A stretch of 64,000 nt of DNA from Microcoleus sp. EPA2 (GCA_020882975.1 JAHRFD010000008.1:124001-188000); one strand, 5' to 3'. Shown: positions 8,837 to 17,929, counted from the stretch's first letter. The notes: generated from the letters alone by a model not told the origin. Numbers and translations are program-made.

Positions 8837-10162
8837 ATGGGATTTCTGCGACAAGTGCCAGCTCAAGGTGCTGTGGCTGCGACAGCATCCAAGTACCAAC
8901 TTTCTGAAATTATGGAAGTGGCGATCGGACGCGATCGCAGTTGTCAAATAGCCTTGGAATCCATGGCCTACGGCATGGTTTCCCGTCGCCACGCCACAGT
9001 CCGCCCCTTCACTAAAGGCAATACTCTGACATGGGAAATTTGCGACCTCAACAGCGCGAACGGTACTTATGTCAATGGTCAAAGGCTGCAAGCCTGCCAA
9101 ACTTTAGAAACAGGCGATCGCATCAGTCTTGGTATTGACGGCCCTCAATTTATATTTGAAACTACCCTACAAAACAACCACAATTCACCACGATTCCCCA
9201 CACTAAATCCCACCTTGTCTAACGCTGGCGAAAAGGAAACTCTCACTTTCACTCAATTATTTCCCATCGCCTCCACCGGAAAACAACTAAGTCAAAAAGC
9301 TTACTTATATCCCGGCATTGCTACAGTTATTTTTGTAGTTTCGATGTTTGTAGCAGTGGGAAATTCAGCAGCTTTCAATTTTCTGCTGGCTGCTTATCTT
9401 GCTGGCGCAGCTTACTATTTCATATATCAACTGTGTGGCAAACACAAGCCTTGGTGGATATTATTTTGTTCTGCCCTAGGTACTATCTTAATTTTACTCA
9501 GCCCTTTATTGATTGGATTTATAGTAGTATTTCGAGAAATTTTGCCCGGAAGACTTCCCACCGAAGGGGAAAAAATAAGTTTTTTTCCTTTCTTAATCCG
9601 AATGTTTTTCGGTGCAGGTCTGATGGAAGAATTGCTAAAAGCTTTACCAGTTTTGGCCGCAATGATGCTGGGTAATTTATTGCGAAATCCCTGGCGGGAG
9701 CGCGTCGGTGTTTGGGAACCTTTAGATGGCATTCTGTTAGGAAGTGCCTCCGCAGTCGGATTTACACTATTAGAAACTCTGGGACAATACGTACCCAATA
9801 TTATTCACAATGTCACTCTACAAGCAGGGACAGATGCCGGAGAATTAGTAGGATTGCAGTTGCTAATTCCCCGAATTTTGGGTTCCGTCGCCGGACACAT
9901 GGCTTACAGTGGCTATTTGGGATATTTTATCGGCTTAAGCGCCCTCAAACCTAAAAAGCGCTGGCAAATTTTGGGCGTAGGCTATCTCAGCGCTGCGGCA
10001 CTTCACGCTTTGTGGAATGCGTCGGGAAGCGCCAGCGTACTCTTGCTGGCAGTGGTGGGAGTCTTGTCCTATGCGTTTTTGGTGGCGGCGATTTTGAAGG
10101 CTAGGGTTTTGTCTCCGAATCGATCGCAAAATTTTGCTACTCGCATATTTTCTCAAAAATGA
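8837..10162 (+). CDS. FHA domain fused to PrsW-family intramembrane protease
   Basis: 441 residues. Residues ~27-108 are a forkhead-associated domain (phosphothreonine reader) with GRDRSCQI, SRRHA and NSANGTYVNG all present. A polar linker (110-150) leads to a polytopic PrsW/M82 domain. Its proposed metal ligands and catalytic residues are EExxK at 264-268 (MEELLKAL), Glu313 in LLETLGQ, His354 in GHMAYSG and His390 in ALHALWN. PrsW enzymes perform site-1 intramembrane cleavage of anti-sigma factors in Bacillus. Fusion to FHA suggests phosphorylation-gated proteolysis or substrate capture, which is inference. No anti-sigma gene is adjacent. ATG 8837 directly follows a repeat block. Confidence 0.92.
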   Translation: MGFLRQVPAQGAVAATASKYQLSEIMEVAIGRDRSCQIALESMAYGMVSRRHATVRPFTKGNTLTWEICDLNSANGTYVNGQRLQACQTLETGDRISLGIDGPQFIFETTLQNNHNSPRFPTLNPTLSNAGEKETLTFTQLFPIASTGKQLSQKAYLYPGIATVIFVVSMFVAVGNSAAFNFLLAAYLAGAAYYFIYQLCGKHKPWWILFCSALGTILILLSPLLIGFIVVFREILPGRLPTEGEKISFFPFLIRMFFGAGLMEELLKALPVLAAMMLGNLLRNPWRERVGVWEPLDGILLGSASAVGFTLLETLGQYVPNIIHNVTLQAGTDAGELVGLQLLIPRILGSVAGHMAYSGYLGYFIGLSALKPKKRWQILGVGYLSAAALHALWNASGSASVLLLAVVGVLSYAFLVAAILKARVLSPNRSQNFATRIFSQK

Positions 10163-10288
10163 AGGCACCGGCCACGTCAGGCCTGTAACATTGCTCAAGA
10201 AAACGATGATTGTGTAGGGGTAGTGCCCAGAAGGTCTACCCCCCCCCTCAACCACTATGAGCTGCCCCTACAAGAGAATGAAGCTGCC

Positions 10289-10337
10289 CTGGGGGCCACG
10301 TAGCCCAAGGGCGACGAGTGCCCTTGGACACCCCCAG
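10289..10337. other. Strong nested hairpin in the PrsW-dehydrogenase gap
   Basis: The outer stem pairs CTGGGGG (10289-10295) with CCCCCAG (10331-10337). The inner stem pairs CCAAGGGC (10305-10312) with GCCCTTGG (10320-10327), with an asymmetric internal loop. Just upstream, TGTAGGGG (about 10215) can pair with CCCCTACA (about 10265). There is no T-run, so it is not a clear terminator. The rest of 10163-10504 shows no gene. Confidence 0.6.
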
Positions 10338-10504
10338 TGGGATCGAGGCAGTAGTTGAGTCTTCTTCCGTTTTGCTTGTTACTTCTCTTAGAATTTCTTC
10401 ACAAATAGATCTGCTGTGGTACTATCTGGATGGCTGTGAGTAACTGAGGGAAGCCAAGAGGCTTGATTCCTGTGGTGGAGGAGAATCCAGGAGTGCTAGA
10501 TAGG

Positions 10505-11557
10505 ATGTCATTAGGATACGCAAACGTTTTCGGTCAACGAGGTCAACCTGAACCCCTTCGCATTGGGGTGATTGGGGTTGGCAATATGGGCCAACATCAC
10601 ACGCGAGTCTTGAGCTTACTAAAAGATATCGAGCTCGTGGGTATTGCAGATATAAATGTAGAGCGGGGAATTGATGTAGCCAGTAAATACCGGGTTCGCT
10701 TCTTTGAAGACTACCGAGATTTACTCGCCCACGTAGATGCAGTTTGCGTCGCCGTTCCAACTCGCCTGCACCACCCAGTGGGGATGTCTTGTCTCCAAGC
10801 GGGTGTTCACGTCTTAATTGAAAAGCCGATCGCAGCTAGTATTGCTGAAGCCGAATCTTTGGTCAACGCGGCTGCTGAATCCCACCGGATTTTACAAGTG
10901 GGTCACATCGAGCGGTTCAATCCAGCCTTTCAGGAACTCGGCAAAGTGCTGAAAACCGAAGAGTTACTGGCATTGGAAGCTCACCGGATGAGTCCCTATT
11001 CCGATCGGGCTAACGATGTATCGGTAGTTTTGGATTTGATGATCCACGACATCGATTTGCTGCTGGAATTGGCATCTTCCCAGGTGGTGAAGTTGACCGC
11101 TAGTGGCAGCAGGGCATCGAATTCGGGTTATTTAGACTATGTAACAGCTACTTTAAACTTTGCTAACGGCATTGTGGCTACCCTGACTGCTAGTAAGGTG
11201 ACGCACCGCAAACTCCGTTCCATAGTTGCTCATTGTAAGAATTCTCTGACAGAGGCCGATTTTCTCAACAACGAAATCTTGATTCACCGACAAACAACCG
11301 CCAATTATGTGACGGATTACGGTCAGGTGCTTTACCGTCAAGATGGGTTGATTGAGAAAGTTTACACCAGCAATATTGAACCGCTCCATGCTGAATTGGA
11401 GCATTTTATTAATTGCGTGCGGGGTGGAAATCAGCCTTCCGTTGGGGGAGAACAAGCTCTGAAAGCTCTGCGGCTCGCAAGTTCGATCGAGCAAATGGCT
11501 CTCGATGGTCAAGCTTGGTATCCGAAAGAGCTAGAATCTACTTTGCAAGTAAGTTAG
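10505..11557 (+). CDS. Gfo/Idh/MocA family NAD(P)-dependent oxidoreductase
   Basis: 350 residues from ATG 10505. A TTG at 10463 would add 14 residues; the ATG, preceded by AGGAG, is preferred. The Rossmann motif GVIGVGNMGQHH begins about residue 21. The catalytic signature EKPIAAS lies in the middle of the N-terminal domain, followed by QVGHIERFNPAF (family motif with His/Glu/Arg). A later MIHDIDLLLEL supplies the Asp-x-x-x-His-type motif typical of inositol- and sugar-nucleotide dehydrogenases. The substrate is not deducible; UDP-sugar 3-dehydrogenases of the WbpB type share this layout. No operon partner is obvious. Confidence 0.9.
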   Translation: MSLGYANVFGQRGQPEPLRIGVIGVGNMGQHHTRVLSLLKDIELVGIADINVERGIDVASKYRVRFFEDYRDLLAHVDAVCVAVPTRLHHPVGMSCLQAGVHVLIEKPIAASIAEAESLVNAAAESHRILQVGHIERFNPAFQELGKVLKTEELLALEAHRMSPYSDRANDVSVVLDLMIHDIDLLLELASSQVVKLTASGSRASNSGYLDYVTATLNFANGIVATLTASKVTHRKLRSIVAHCKNSLTEADFLNNEILIHRQTTANYVTDYGQVLYRQDGLIEKVYTSNIEPLHAELEHFINCVRGGNQPSVGGEQALKALRLASSIEQMALDGQAWYPKELESTLQVS

Positions 11558-11733
11558 AGCCAAAACAAATCGTGTCGTTTCCGGGTGCTTTTACAGTTTG
11601 GGTTTGTTGTTTGTTCATGGGGTTTTCAACTGTATTTTTGCAACCGGATTCGATGTCGGTAGATTTGAGTTTTGAGATTTTTAATTTGAGATTTACTCGA
11701 CAGATGAATCTCAAGCTAGTAGTCAAAATTAGC

Positions 11734-12852
11734 TCAGGATTTATGGTCAAAAAAAGCGACTATTTGACCAGTGAGAGTTTGGCTAACTAGCTGATTTCCT
11801 TGAGGACTTAGGTGAATGCTGTCTCGATACAAACTGGTAACAGGACTTACGCATGGGGGGTCAAAAACCCGGTTTCTGCGTAAATATTTGTCGAAAAAAA
11901 CGACTATTTTTGGAAGAAACCGGGTTTTTTTCGTAAGTCCTATTGTAAGTTCCGTCGCTGAATTGAAAATGGGCAGAAAATCGATGTAAGTAATTTTCTC
12001 GGTGGCGACGAGTTCGGCAAGACGCGATCGAGCCTTGACTTCCCAGTCGTGAGGGCCATTCTCGCCTAATTCGTGCCGTTTTGGTGTCAAGGCTAGTACA
12101 AACTCGATGTTGGCAAGGTTTGCTGCTGTTTTGATTTGGCGAATAGCTTCTAAGTTGCAGCCAACTTTGTCCTCATTTTGTGCCGCAGGTGTTGCGAATT
12201 TGTCCCTAGGTACTGTGGGTATTAGGTAGCGATTTAATAGTTGGACGATCGCCATCACGGGTTTACGATCCGGGTAAGCTCGATCGCGCCCCACTACCGC
12301 AGAGCAAGGAGCAGATGCAAACAAATCGTCCGTATTCAACAACAAAACCACCACCAAAGCCCCAAATAGACCAAAACGCTTGGCGTAAGCCAGTTGATTC
12401 CTAGGTCCCCAAGAATTGGCTGAACAGTTGAGAACTTCAAAGTTACAATAATAGTTGACTTTTGAATGTAATTGTGCATTGGTGCTGAGAGGGCACATTT
12501 GCAGCCTCAACTGCCGAGCGATGATTTCCGATATGGTATCTGTTCGATCGGTCCACCAGCCACCGTTAGCGACAGAATCTCCTAACAATAAAACTCGCAG
12601 AGTGTCTGGAGCCGGCAGTGGGGCGATGGCACCTGTACGCATCGAATACTCGTTAATCTCAATCCGGTTTCCCCAGCGACGCACCCTCTGGTTGGGAGCG
12701 AGCAAATAGCCACACTCCGCATCGGGAATGTAAATCAAAGCATTGCCAAAACCCACAAGTACCCGCAGCAGCACTTCTATTCCTAACAACAATCCTGCGG
12801 TGACAGCCAACATAATCAGAGCTACTTTCACATTTTTAACCTCGATCGACAA
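11734..12852 (-). CDS. Membrane-anchored SGNH/GDSL hydrolase carrying an in-frame palindromic insert
   Basis: 372 residues. An N-terminal helix (about 9-36) anchors the protein. Block I is LLLGDSVANGG with Ser93, and block V is DSIHLSPQGN with Asp344 and His347, so the catalytic set is complete. Residues ~303-336 (roughly GLTKKTRFLPKI through DPPCVSP) are encoded by a 100-bp inverted-repeat element (11842-11941) that also occurs at 35253-35350. The frame stays open across it. Such hydrolases commonly act on acetylated surface polysaccharides. The apparent start is TTG at 12852; a GTG at 12831 is an alternative. Confidence 0.85.
   Translation of the reverse strand: MSIEVKNVKVALIMLAVTAGLLLGIEVLLRVLVGFGNALIYIPDAECGYLLAPNQRVRRWGNRIEINEYSMRTGAIAPLPAPDTLRVLLLGDSVANGGWWTDRTDTISEIIARQLRLQMCPLSTNAQLHSKVNYYCNFEVLNCSANSWGPRNQLAYAKRFGLFGALVVVLLLNTDDLFASAPCSAVVGRDRAYPDRKPVMAIVQLLNRYLIPTVPRDKFATPAAQNEDKVGCNLEAIRQIKTAANLANIEFVLALTPKRHELGENGPHDWEVKARSRLAELVATEKITYIDFLPIFNSATELTIGLTKKTRFLPKIVVFFDKYLRRNRVFDPPCVSPVTSLYRDSIHLSPQGNQLVSQTLTGQIVAFFDHKS
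11842..11941 (-). mobile_element. MITE-like palindromic element, family A, copy 1 (inside the SGNH gene)
   Basis: It is bounded by perfect 10-bp terminal inverted repeats AGGACTTACG and CGTAAGTCCT. An inner inverted repeat AACCCGGTTTCT / AGAAACCGGGTT makes the whole element fold back on itself. The copy at 35253-35350 is nearly identical in opposite orientation. It carries no transposase. It sits between catalytic blocks of the SGNH hydrolase and adds about 33 codons. No unambiguous target duplication is seen. Confidence 0.85.
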
Positions 12853-12940
12853 CCAAAAGCAGCCGATCGCCAGACGGATCTACAGATATAACCAGATTTC
12901 CAGTCATTCGATCGCCCTTGTGGATATAGAATTCTAAAAT

Positions 12941-13876
12941 ATGCCGTCAAAATCCGCCGTCAGCCGTAGCGTCAACTTGGTGGTTTCAGGAAAGCCCGTG
13001 GACTTAAAACAAATATTCAAAACGCCGAATCCCATAATCGGTGTCGTACATTTACAGCCTCTACCAACTTCCCCCCGCTGGGGGGGGAATCTCAAAGCAA
13101 TTATCGGGAGAGCCGAGCAAGAGGCTACAGCACTGGCTTCTGGCGGCGCAAACGGTATCATAGTCGAGAACTTTTTCGATGCTCCTTTTGCCAAAAATAG
13201 TGTAGATCCAGCCGTGGTGAGTGCCATGACGCTGATCGTCGAGAGACTAACCAATCTGGTGACATTGCCCATCGGCATCAATGTGCTGCGAAACGATGCC
13301 CACAGCGCGATCGCCATCGCCTCCTGTACGGGAGCTCAATTCATCCGCGTCAACGTCCTCAACGGCACGATGGCTACAGACCAAGGCTTAATCGAAGGTC
13401 AAGCTCACCAGCTACTGCGCTACCGACGGGAATTGGGTAGCGATGTCAAAATATTAGCAGACGTGTTAGTCAAACACGGGCAACCCCTTGGTAGCCCTAA
13501 CTTGACCACAGCCATCCAAGAGACGATCGGACGCGCCTTAGCAGACGCGGTAATCCTCTCCGGGCCTAGGACTGGTAGCCCTCCTAATCTCGAAGAATTA
13601 GAAATCGCCAGTTTAGCAGCAGCCGGAATTCCAGTTTTCATCGGTAGCGGTGCCTCCTGGGAAAACATTTCCACACTCATGCAAGCTGCTGATGGCGTCA
13701 TCGTCTCTAGTTCCTTGAAACGAAACGGGCGCATCGATAATCCCATCGATCCGATTCGCGTCAGTCAGTTTGTAGAAGCCGCCCGCCGTAGCTTGTCTCA
13801 GAAACAGCAACACAGCGAGGCTAATGGCTCTGGCAGGCTGATGCCGGAACTGGGTAAAGTCAAAAGTAAAATCTAA
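12941..13876 (+). CDS. btpA: BtpA family protein (photosystem I biogenesis)
   Basis: 311 residues of TIM-barrel type. Family hallmarks: PIIGVVHLQPLPTSPRWGG near residue 28, GGANGIIVENFFDAPF, GINVLRNDAHSA and ILADVLVKHGQPL. In Synechocystis BtpA is a peripheral thylakoid protein needed for accumulation and stability of the PSI reaction centre; the biochemical activity is unknown. ATG 12941; about 28 residues precede the conserved start, slightly longer than usual. It is divergent from the SGNH gene and followed by a 20-bp inverted repeat at 13882-14013. Confidence 0.93.
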   Translation: MPSKSAVSRSVNLVVSGKPVDLKQIFKTPNPIIGVVHLQPLPTSPRWGGNLKAIIGRAEQEATALASGGANGIIVENFFDAPFAKNSVDPAVVSAMTLIVERLTNLVTLPIGINVLRNDAHSAIAIASCTGAQFIRVNVLNGTMATDQGLIEGQAHQLLRYRRELGSDVKILADVLVKHGQPLGSPNLTTAIQETIGRALADAVILSGPRTGSPPNLEELEIASLAAAGIPVFIGSGASWENISTLMQAADGVIVSSSLKRNGRIDNPIDPIRVSQFVEAARRSLSQKQQHSEANGSGRLMPELGKVKSKI

Positions 13877-13881
13877 AATTA

Positions 13882-14013
13882 GCAATGGGTAATAGGGAAT
13901 GAGGTAATCGGTGATGGGTAATTGGTAGCGGGCAATAACTGAAAACTAATAATTCACAGTCAAAAAAGCACCAATTCCAAATTCCCCATTCTCCATTCCC
14001 TATTACCCATTGC
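13882..14013. repeat. Perfect 20-bp inverted repeat between btpA and the VKOR gene
   Basis: GCAATGGGTAATAGGGAATG (13882-13901) is exactly complementary to 13994-14013. The ~90 bases between contain more GGTAATTGG-type units. It could form a long stem in the btpA 3' region. Similar GGGTAAT/GGGAATTG units recur at 6905 and 57899. Confidence 0.9.
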
Positions 14014-14038
14014 CAATTATCTATTACCAAATCGAACT

Positions 14039-14968
14039 ATGATTCGCCGACGTTCAACCCCTTGGATTCATCGCTCGTCTAGGACCGTGATGGCCGCGAT
14101 CGCCGCCATCGGTGTTCTAGAAACCGCCTATCTGACGATCGCTAAATTCACCACAGGCTCAGTAGTTTGTCCCACCAGCGGCTGCGACAAAGTTCTCAAC
14201 AGTCCCTACGCGACAGTCTTTGGCGTAGTGCCTTTAAGTTTATTAGGTTGTTTAGCTTATCTGAGCATAGCAATCCTCGCCTACGCTCCCAAAACCGTCA
14301 ATCGTGACACCAATAAAGGACTGCACACTCAACTAGAAAATAGGACATGGCAAGGGCTATTCATCATCACTGCTGCCATGGTAATTTTCAGCAGTTACTT
14401 GATGTATTTGATGGCTTTTGAAATTCAGGAACTGTGCATTTATTGTGTCAGTTCTGCGGTGTTTTCCCTCTCCCTCTTTGTGTTGACCTTAGTCGGCCAC
14501 GAGTGGGAAGATATTGGTCAACTGGTGTTTACAGGCATGGTCGTGGTCATGGTGAGTGCGATCTCCGTCTTGGGACTTTACAACAGCGTCAAAGCACCTC
14601 CTGTGACGGTCTCTAAGCCCGGTATAGCCGCTCCTCTGGTCACTACCACATCGGGACCTGCGGAAATGGCTTTAGCCCGACATCTGACACAAATTGGTGC
14701 TAAGGAATACGGTGCTTACTGGTGTCCTCACTGCCACGATCAAAAAATGCTGTTCGGCAGAGAAGCAGCCAAATTAATTGATTATGTCGAATGCGACCCC
14801 AAAGGAGAAAATTCTCGCGCCGAAATTTGCCAAGCTGCTGCTGCTAATGTCAAAGGTTTCCCTACTTGGGAGATTAAAGGTCAGTTTTATTCCGGGACTA
14901 AATCTTTAGAACAACTTGCAGAATTGTCTGGTTACAGCGGTCCGCGCAATTTTCTCAAAGTACCGTAA
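14039..14968 (+). CDS. Vitamin K epoxide reductase-thioredoxin fusion (disulfide-generating enzyme)
   Basis: 309 residues. Residues 1-185 form a VKOR membrane domain (five hydrophobic segments): loop cysteines Cys44 and Cys49 (VVCPTSGC) and the CIYC active site (133-136) on the fourth helix. Residues ~205-309 are a lumenal thioredoxin domain with WCPHC (229-232). In cyanobacteria and plants this fusion oxidises thylakoid or periplasmic protein thiols using quinone, and is needed for PSII assembly (LTO1/slr0565 type). All redox cysteines are intact. ATG 14039. PsbU and other lumenal proteins nearby are possible beneficiaries, not proven partners. Confidence 0.95.
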   Translation: MIRRRSTPWIHRSSRTVMAAIAAIGVLETAYLTIAKFTTGSVVCPTSGCDKVLNSPYATVFGVVPLSLLGCLAYLSIAILAYAPKTVNRDTNKGLHTQLENRTWQGLFIITAAMVIFSSYLMYLMAFEIQELCIYCVSSAVFSLSLFVLTLVGHEWEDIGQLVFTGMVVVMVSAISVLGLYNSVKAPPVTVSKPGIAAPLVTTTSGPAEMALARHLTQIGAKEYGAYWCPHCHDQKMLFGREAAKLIDYVECDPKGENSRAEICQAAAANVKGFPTWEIKGQFYSGTKSLEQLAELSGYSGPRNFLKVP

Positions 14969-15171
14969 ATTTGGAAATTCAAAGAGCGCAGATTTGAGTA
15001 GATAGGATGGGTCAAACAATTTTGGATGAAAATTTTGGATTGTTCCGGTAACTCAGTTGGCCTAGGGGAATTAATTAGGGAGCTCGTTCTTCTTTTAATC
15101 CTAAATTTCACATCCCAAAGCTACAATTGCCATGGTCATTGCTATGGGCGATCGAGCTTTTACCTGAACCT

Positions 15172-17274
15172 ATGCGGGCAATTCTCAAAAAATGGCTTTA
15201 CCAAGAACGCCGAGTATTGATTACTGCAACTGTGGCCGCCAGTACGGTCATCTTAGTTCGCTGTTGCGGACTTTTGCAGGTATGGGAATGGGCAGCTTTT
15301 GACCAATTTATGCGCCAGCGTCCGGCGGAAGCAACGGACAATCGCATCGTCATTGTCCAAATTGGGGAACGTGATTTGCAAAAGTACGGCTACCCCATTT
15401 CTGATGGTGTGATGGCCCAATTGCTGCAAAAATTGAATGCTGGTAAACCGCGGGCGATCGGTCTTGATATCTACCGAGATTTGCCAACTCCACCCGGTAA
15501 TCCCGAATTACTCAAAACTTTTACAACTATTCCTAACTTAGTTGGGATTGAGTTGATGGCCGACGAAACGCGCTTGGGAGTTCGGCCACCTCCGCTACTG
15601 AAAAAGTTCGATCGAGTTGGTTTCAACAATGTAGTCATCGATGCTGACAGTAAGGTGCGCCGAATGTTGCTTTACGCTTGGCCTGGAGATGGCAAAACTC
15701 GCCAGAGTTTCGCACTCAAATTGGCTTTGCTTTATCTCCACAGCGAAGGGATTTCCCCTCAGCCAGCCTCCGTTAATCCTAAATACTTGCAGTTAGGTAA
15801 GGGGGTGTTTCAGCCTTTTCAACAAAATGATGGTGCTTATGTGCGATCGGATAGCCGCGGTTATCAAATTTTGGCTTCCCTGCGCGGCCGAGTAGGCAGT
15901 TTTCACGCTGTGTCCATGACTGACGTGCTTTCTGACAAAGTACCAGCGGATTTTGTGCGATCGCGCGTTGTCTTGATCGGCTCAACAGCAACTAGCCTCA
16001 AAGACTTTCATCAAACTGCTTACAGCCATAGCTTATTCGCATCTCCCCAGCAAATATCGGGAGTTGAACTTCAGGCTCATTTCTTGAGTCAAATTTTGAG
16101 TGCATCCGTTGATGGGCGTGGGGGTATTCATGTTTGGCCAGACTCTGCGGAGTGGTTATGGATTTTACTATGGTCTTGGGTGGGAGCAAGTGTGAGCTGG
16201 AAGTTGCGATCGCTTAGTCGATCGGCTTGGTGCTTATTGACTATCAGCACCTTTCTCACTACCACTGTATACTTAGCTTTCTTAGCTGGTTGGTGGCTAC
16301 CATTAATTCCCCCAATCCTCAGTCTTTTGGGTTCCGGCGTCGCAGTTGTCGGTTATCTGGCTCACTTGCAAGAAGAATTGAAACGGTCTCAAGAATTTTT
16401 ACAATCCTTAATGGATACAATTCCCGATCCGATATTTGTCAAAGATAAAAATCACAGACTGGTGGTTTTAAATCAGGCCTATTGTCGATTTATTGGTGCT
16501 GCTTTGGAGCAGCTTATTTTTCAAACCGATTATGATTTATTTCCCAAATCCGAAGCCGATATCTTTTGGGAACAAGACGAATTAGTATTAACCACTAATT
16601 TACAGCTAGAAAACGAAGAAAAATTTACCGATACTCACGGCATCACCCATCTCACTGCTACTAAAAGGTCACTCCATAAAGATGCCGCCGGCAATCTATT
16701 TTTGGTGGGAATTATCAGAGATATTACTGAACGCAAGCGCTTGGAAGAAGCACTCCTGCAAAAAAATGCTGAACTTAGTCACCAAGCAGATCATGATGCT
16801 CTGACGGGTTTGCCCAACCGTAAATTTTTCTATGAACGATTGAATCAATCTCTAGAAAAAGCATTGATTAATAATGAATTAGTAGCTTTACTATTTTTAG
16901 ATTTAGATGGATTTAAGTTAATTAATGACACTCTCGGACACAACATTGGCGATTTGCTTTTAAAAGCAGTTGCCGATCGCCTCAAACGTTGCTTGCGTGG
17001 CAGCGATACGATCAGCAGATTGGGTGGCGATGAGTTCACAGTCATTTTGCCTGGAATTCCCGGTCGCGAGGAAACTGCGACAGTAGCTGAAAAAATACGC
17101 GACACCATTCAGCAACCTTTTATATTAGAAGAACATACAGTTTCTGTAAGTACCAGTATTGGTATTAGTTTGTACCCCGTTGATACTCAAGATCGAGATG
17201 TGTTAGTGAACAATGCTGATACTGCAATGTATCGTGCTAAGAAACTTGGTAAAAATCAATATCAGTTTAATTGA
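15172..17274 (+). CDS. CHASE2-PAS-GGDEF diguanylate cyclase
   Basis: 700 residues from ATG 15172; a TTG at 15127 would add 15 residues. After a first membrane helix comes an extracytoplasmic CHASE2 sensor (FDQFMRQRPAEATDNRIVIVQIGERD; RVVLIGSTATSLKDF). Two to three hydrophobic helices (about 325-390) follow, then a PAS domain (LMDTIPDPIFVKDKNHR) with PAC-type end (GIIRDITERKRLEE). The C-terminal GGDEF domain has an intact RLGGDEF (618-622) and an upstream RGSD I-site, so it should make cyclic di-GMP and be product-inhibited. No EAL domain. The ligand sensed by CHASE2 is unknown. Confidence 0.95.
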   Translation: MRAILKKWLYQERRVLITATVAASTVILVRCCGLLQVWEWAAFDQFMRQRPAEATDNRIVIVQIGERDLQKYGYPISDGVMAQLLQKLNAGKPRAIGLDIYRDLPTPPGNPELLKTFTTIPNLVGIELMADETRLGVRPPPLLKKFDRVGFNNVVIDADSKVRRMLLYAWPGDGKTRQSFALKLALLYLHSEGISPQPASVNPKYLQLGKGVFQPFQQNDGAYVRSDSRGYQILASLRGRVGSFHAVSMTDVLSDKVPADFVRSRVVLIGSTATSLKDFHQTAYSHSLFASPQQISGVELQAHFLSQILSASVDGRGGIHVWPDSAEWLWILLWSWVGASVSWKLRSLSRSAWCLLTISTFLTTTVYLAFLAGWWLPLIPPILSLLGSGVAVVGYLAHLQEELKRSQEFLQSLMDTIPDPIFVKDKNHRLVVLNQAYCRFIGAALEQLIFQTDYDLFPKSEADIFWEQDELVLTTNLQLENEEKFTDTHGITHLTATKRSLHKDAAGNLFLVGIIRDITERKRLEEALLQKNAELSHQADHDALTGLPNRKFFYERLNQSLEKALINNELVALLFLDLDGFKLINDTLGHNIGDLLLKAVADRLKRCLRGSDTISRLGGDEFTVILPGIPGREETATVAEKIRDTIQQPFILEEHTVSVSTSIGISLYPVDTQDRDVLVNNADTAMYRAKKLGKNQYQFN

Positions 17275-17701
17275 ATTAGGCGATCGGGCATCAGAAGCAA
17301 GAGAAATGCAATTCCCCTCTGTTAAGACGCTTTAAGTCTTATTTTTGAATTTTAAGCAGTGTCTAAAAAAATATTTTAGTCTTCAACCCTACTGACAAGA
17401 TGCAACCCGATGTATGACACCCTCTACGGTGGTAGTACACCCACTTGGTGCAACACCCCCTGATGTATTGTTAATGATAGTGAAACTTATTCAACAATTT
17501 TGAGTCTTAATTTCAAGTAATATTAAAACTTGCTAAAATCCTAGTCCGGCACAAAATTTAAATAGCTGAAAAAGCCTTTATTTCAAAGGATTTCAGCATT
17601 TTTACTAGGTTCGTTTACAAAAAAGTCAAGACATCAGTGAATTTACGTAATTTACTCGATATAATAGTTTTCACGGAAGTGCATCAACGGGAATAAACAC
17701 T
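17275..17701. other. AT-rich intergenic region with a hairpin
   Basis: No gene is seen in the 427 bases. A stem GCTGAAA (17565-17571) / TTTCAGC (17591-17597), with inner CCTTT/AAAGG pairing, is followed by ATTTTT. It may be a terminator or leader structure ahead of the small gene at 17702. The sequence 17655-17670 (ACTCGATATAATAGTT) contains a TATAAT -10-like hexamer about 35 bases before the ATG. Confidence 0.45.
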
Positions 17702-17929
17702 ATGGGTACTTTGATTCGGCTCACAACCATGGCAACGCTAGCTACCTGTCTGCAAGTGAATATAGACAGACCAGCCCTTACTGCTGGACAAGTCAGCAAT
17801 TCGACTGGTAACTTGACAGCAGGTCGATGGACTTCGACTGCTTCCAATAACTTTAGCTTGGAAAATTACTCACAATACGAACCAGACCCGAATGGGAACC
17901 CGAAAAGTGACGGTACCGGCACCCGCTAA
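17702..17929 (+). CDS. Small hypothetical (probably secreted) protein
   Basis: 75 residues. The N-terminus has a short, weak hydrophobic stretch (LIRLTTMATLATCLQV) that could be a signal sequence. The rest is Ser/Asn/Thr rich and ends YEPDPNGNPKSDGTGTR, an ending of a kind seen in small cyanobacterial hypothetical proteins (recollection, not searched). A TATAAT-like hexamer lies 35-40 bases upstream and the ATG is preceded by ACGGGAATAAACACT. It stands alone between a diguanylate cyclase gene and nadB. Function unknown. Confidence 0.55.
   Translation: MGTLIRLTTMATLATCLQVNIDRPALTAGQVSNSTGNLTAGRWTSTASNNFSLENYSQYEPDPNGNPKSDGTGTR

Noticed and set aside
11413-11790. Plus-strand frame spanning the end of the dehydrogenase gene and the 3' gap
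   Set aside because: Half lies out of frame in a strong gene; the rest is AT-rich with no motif.
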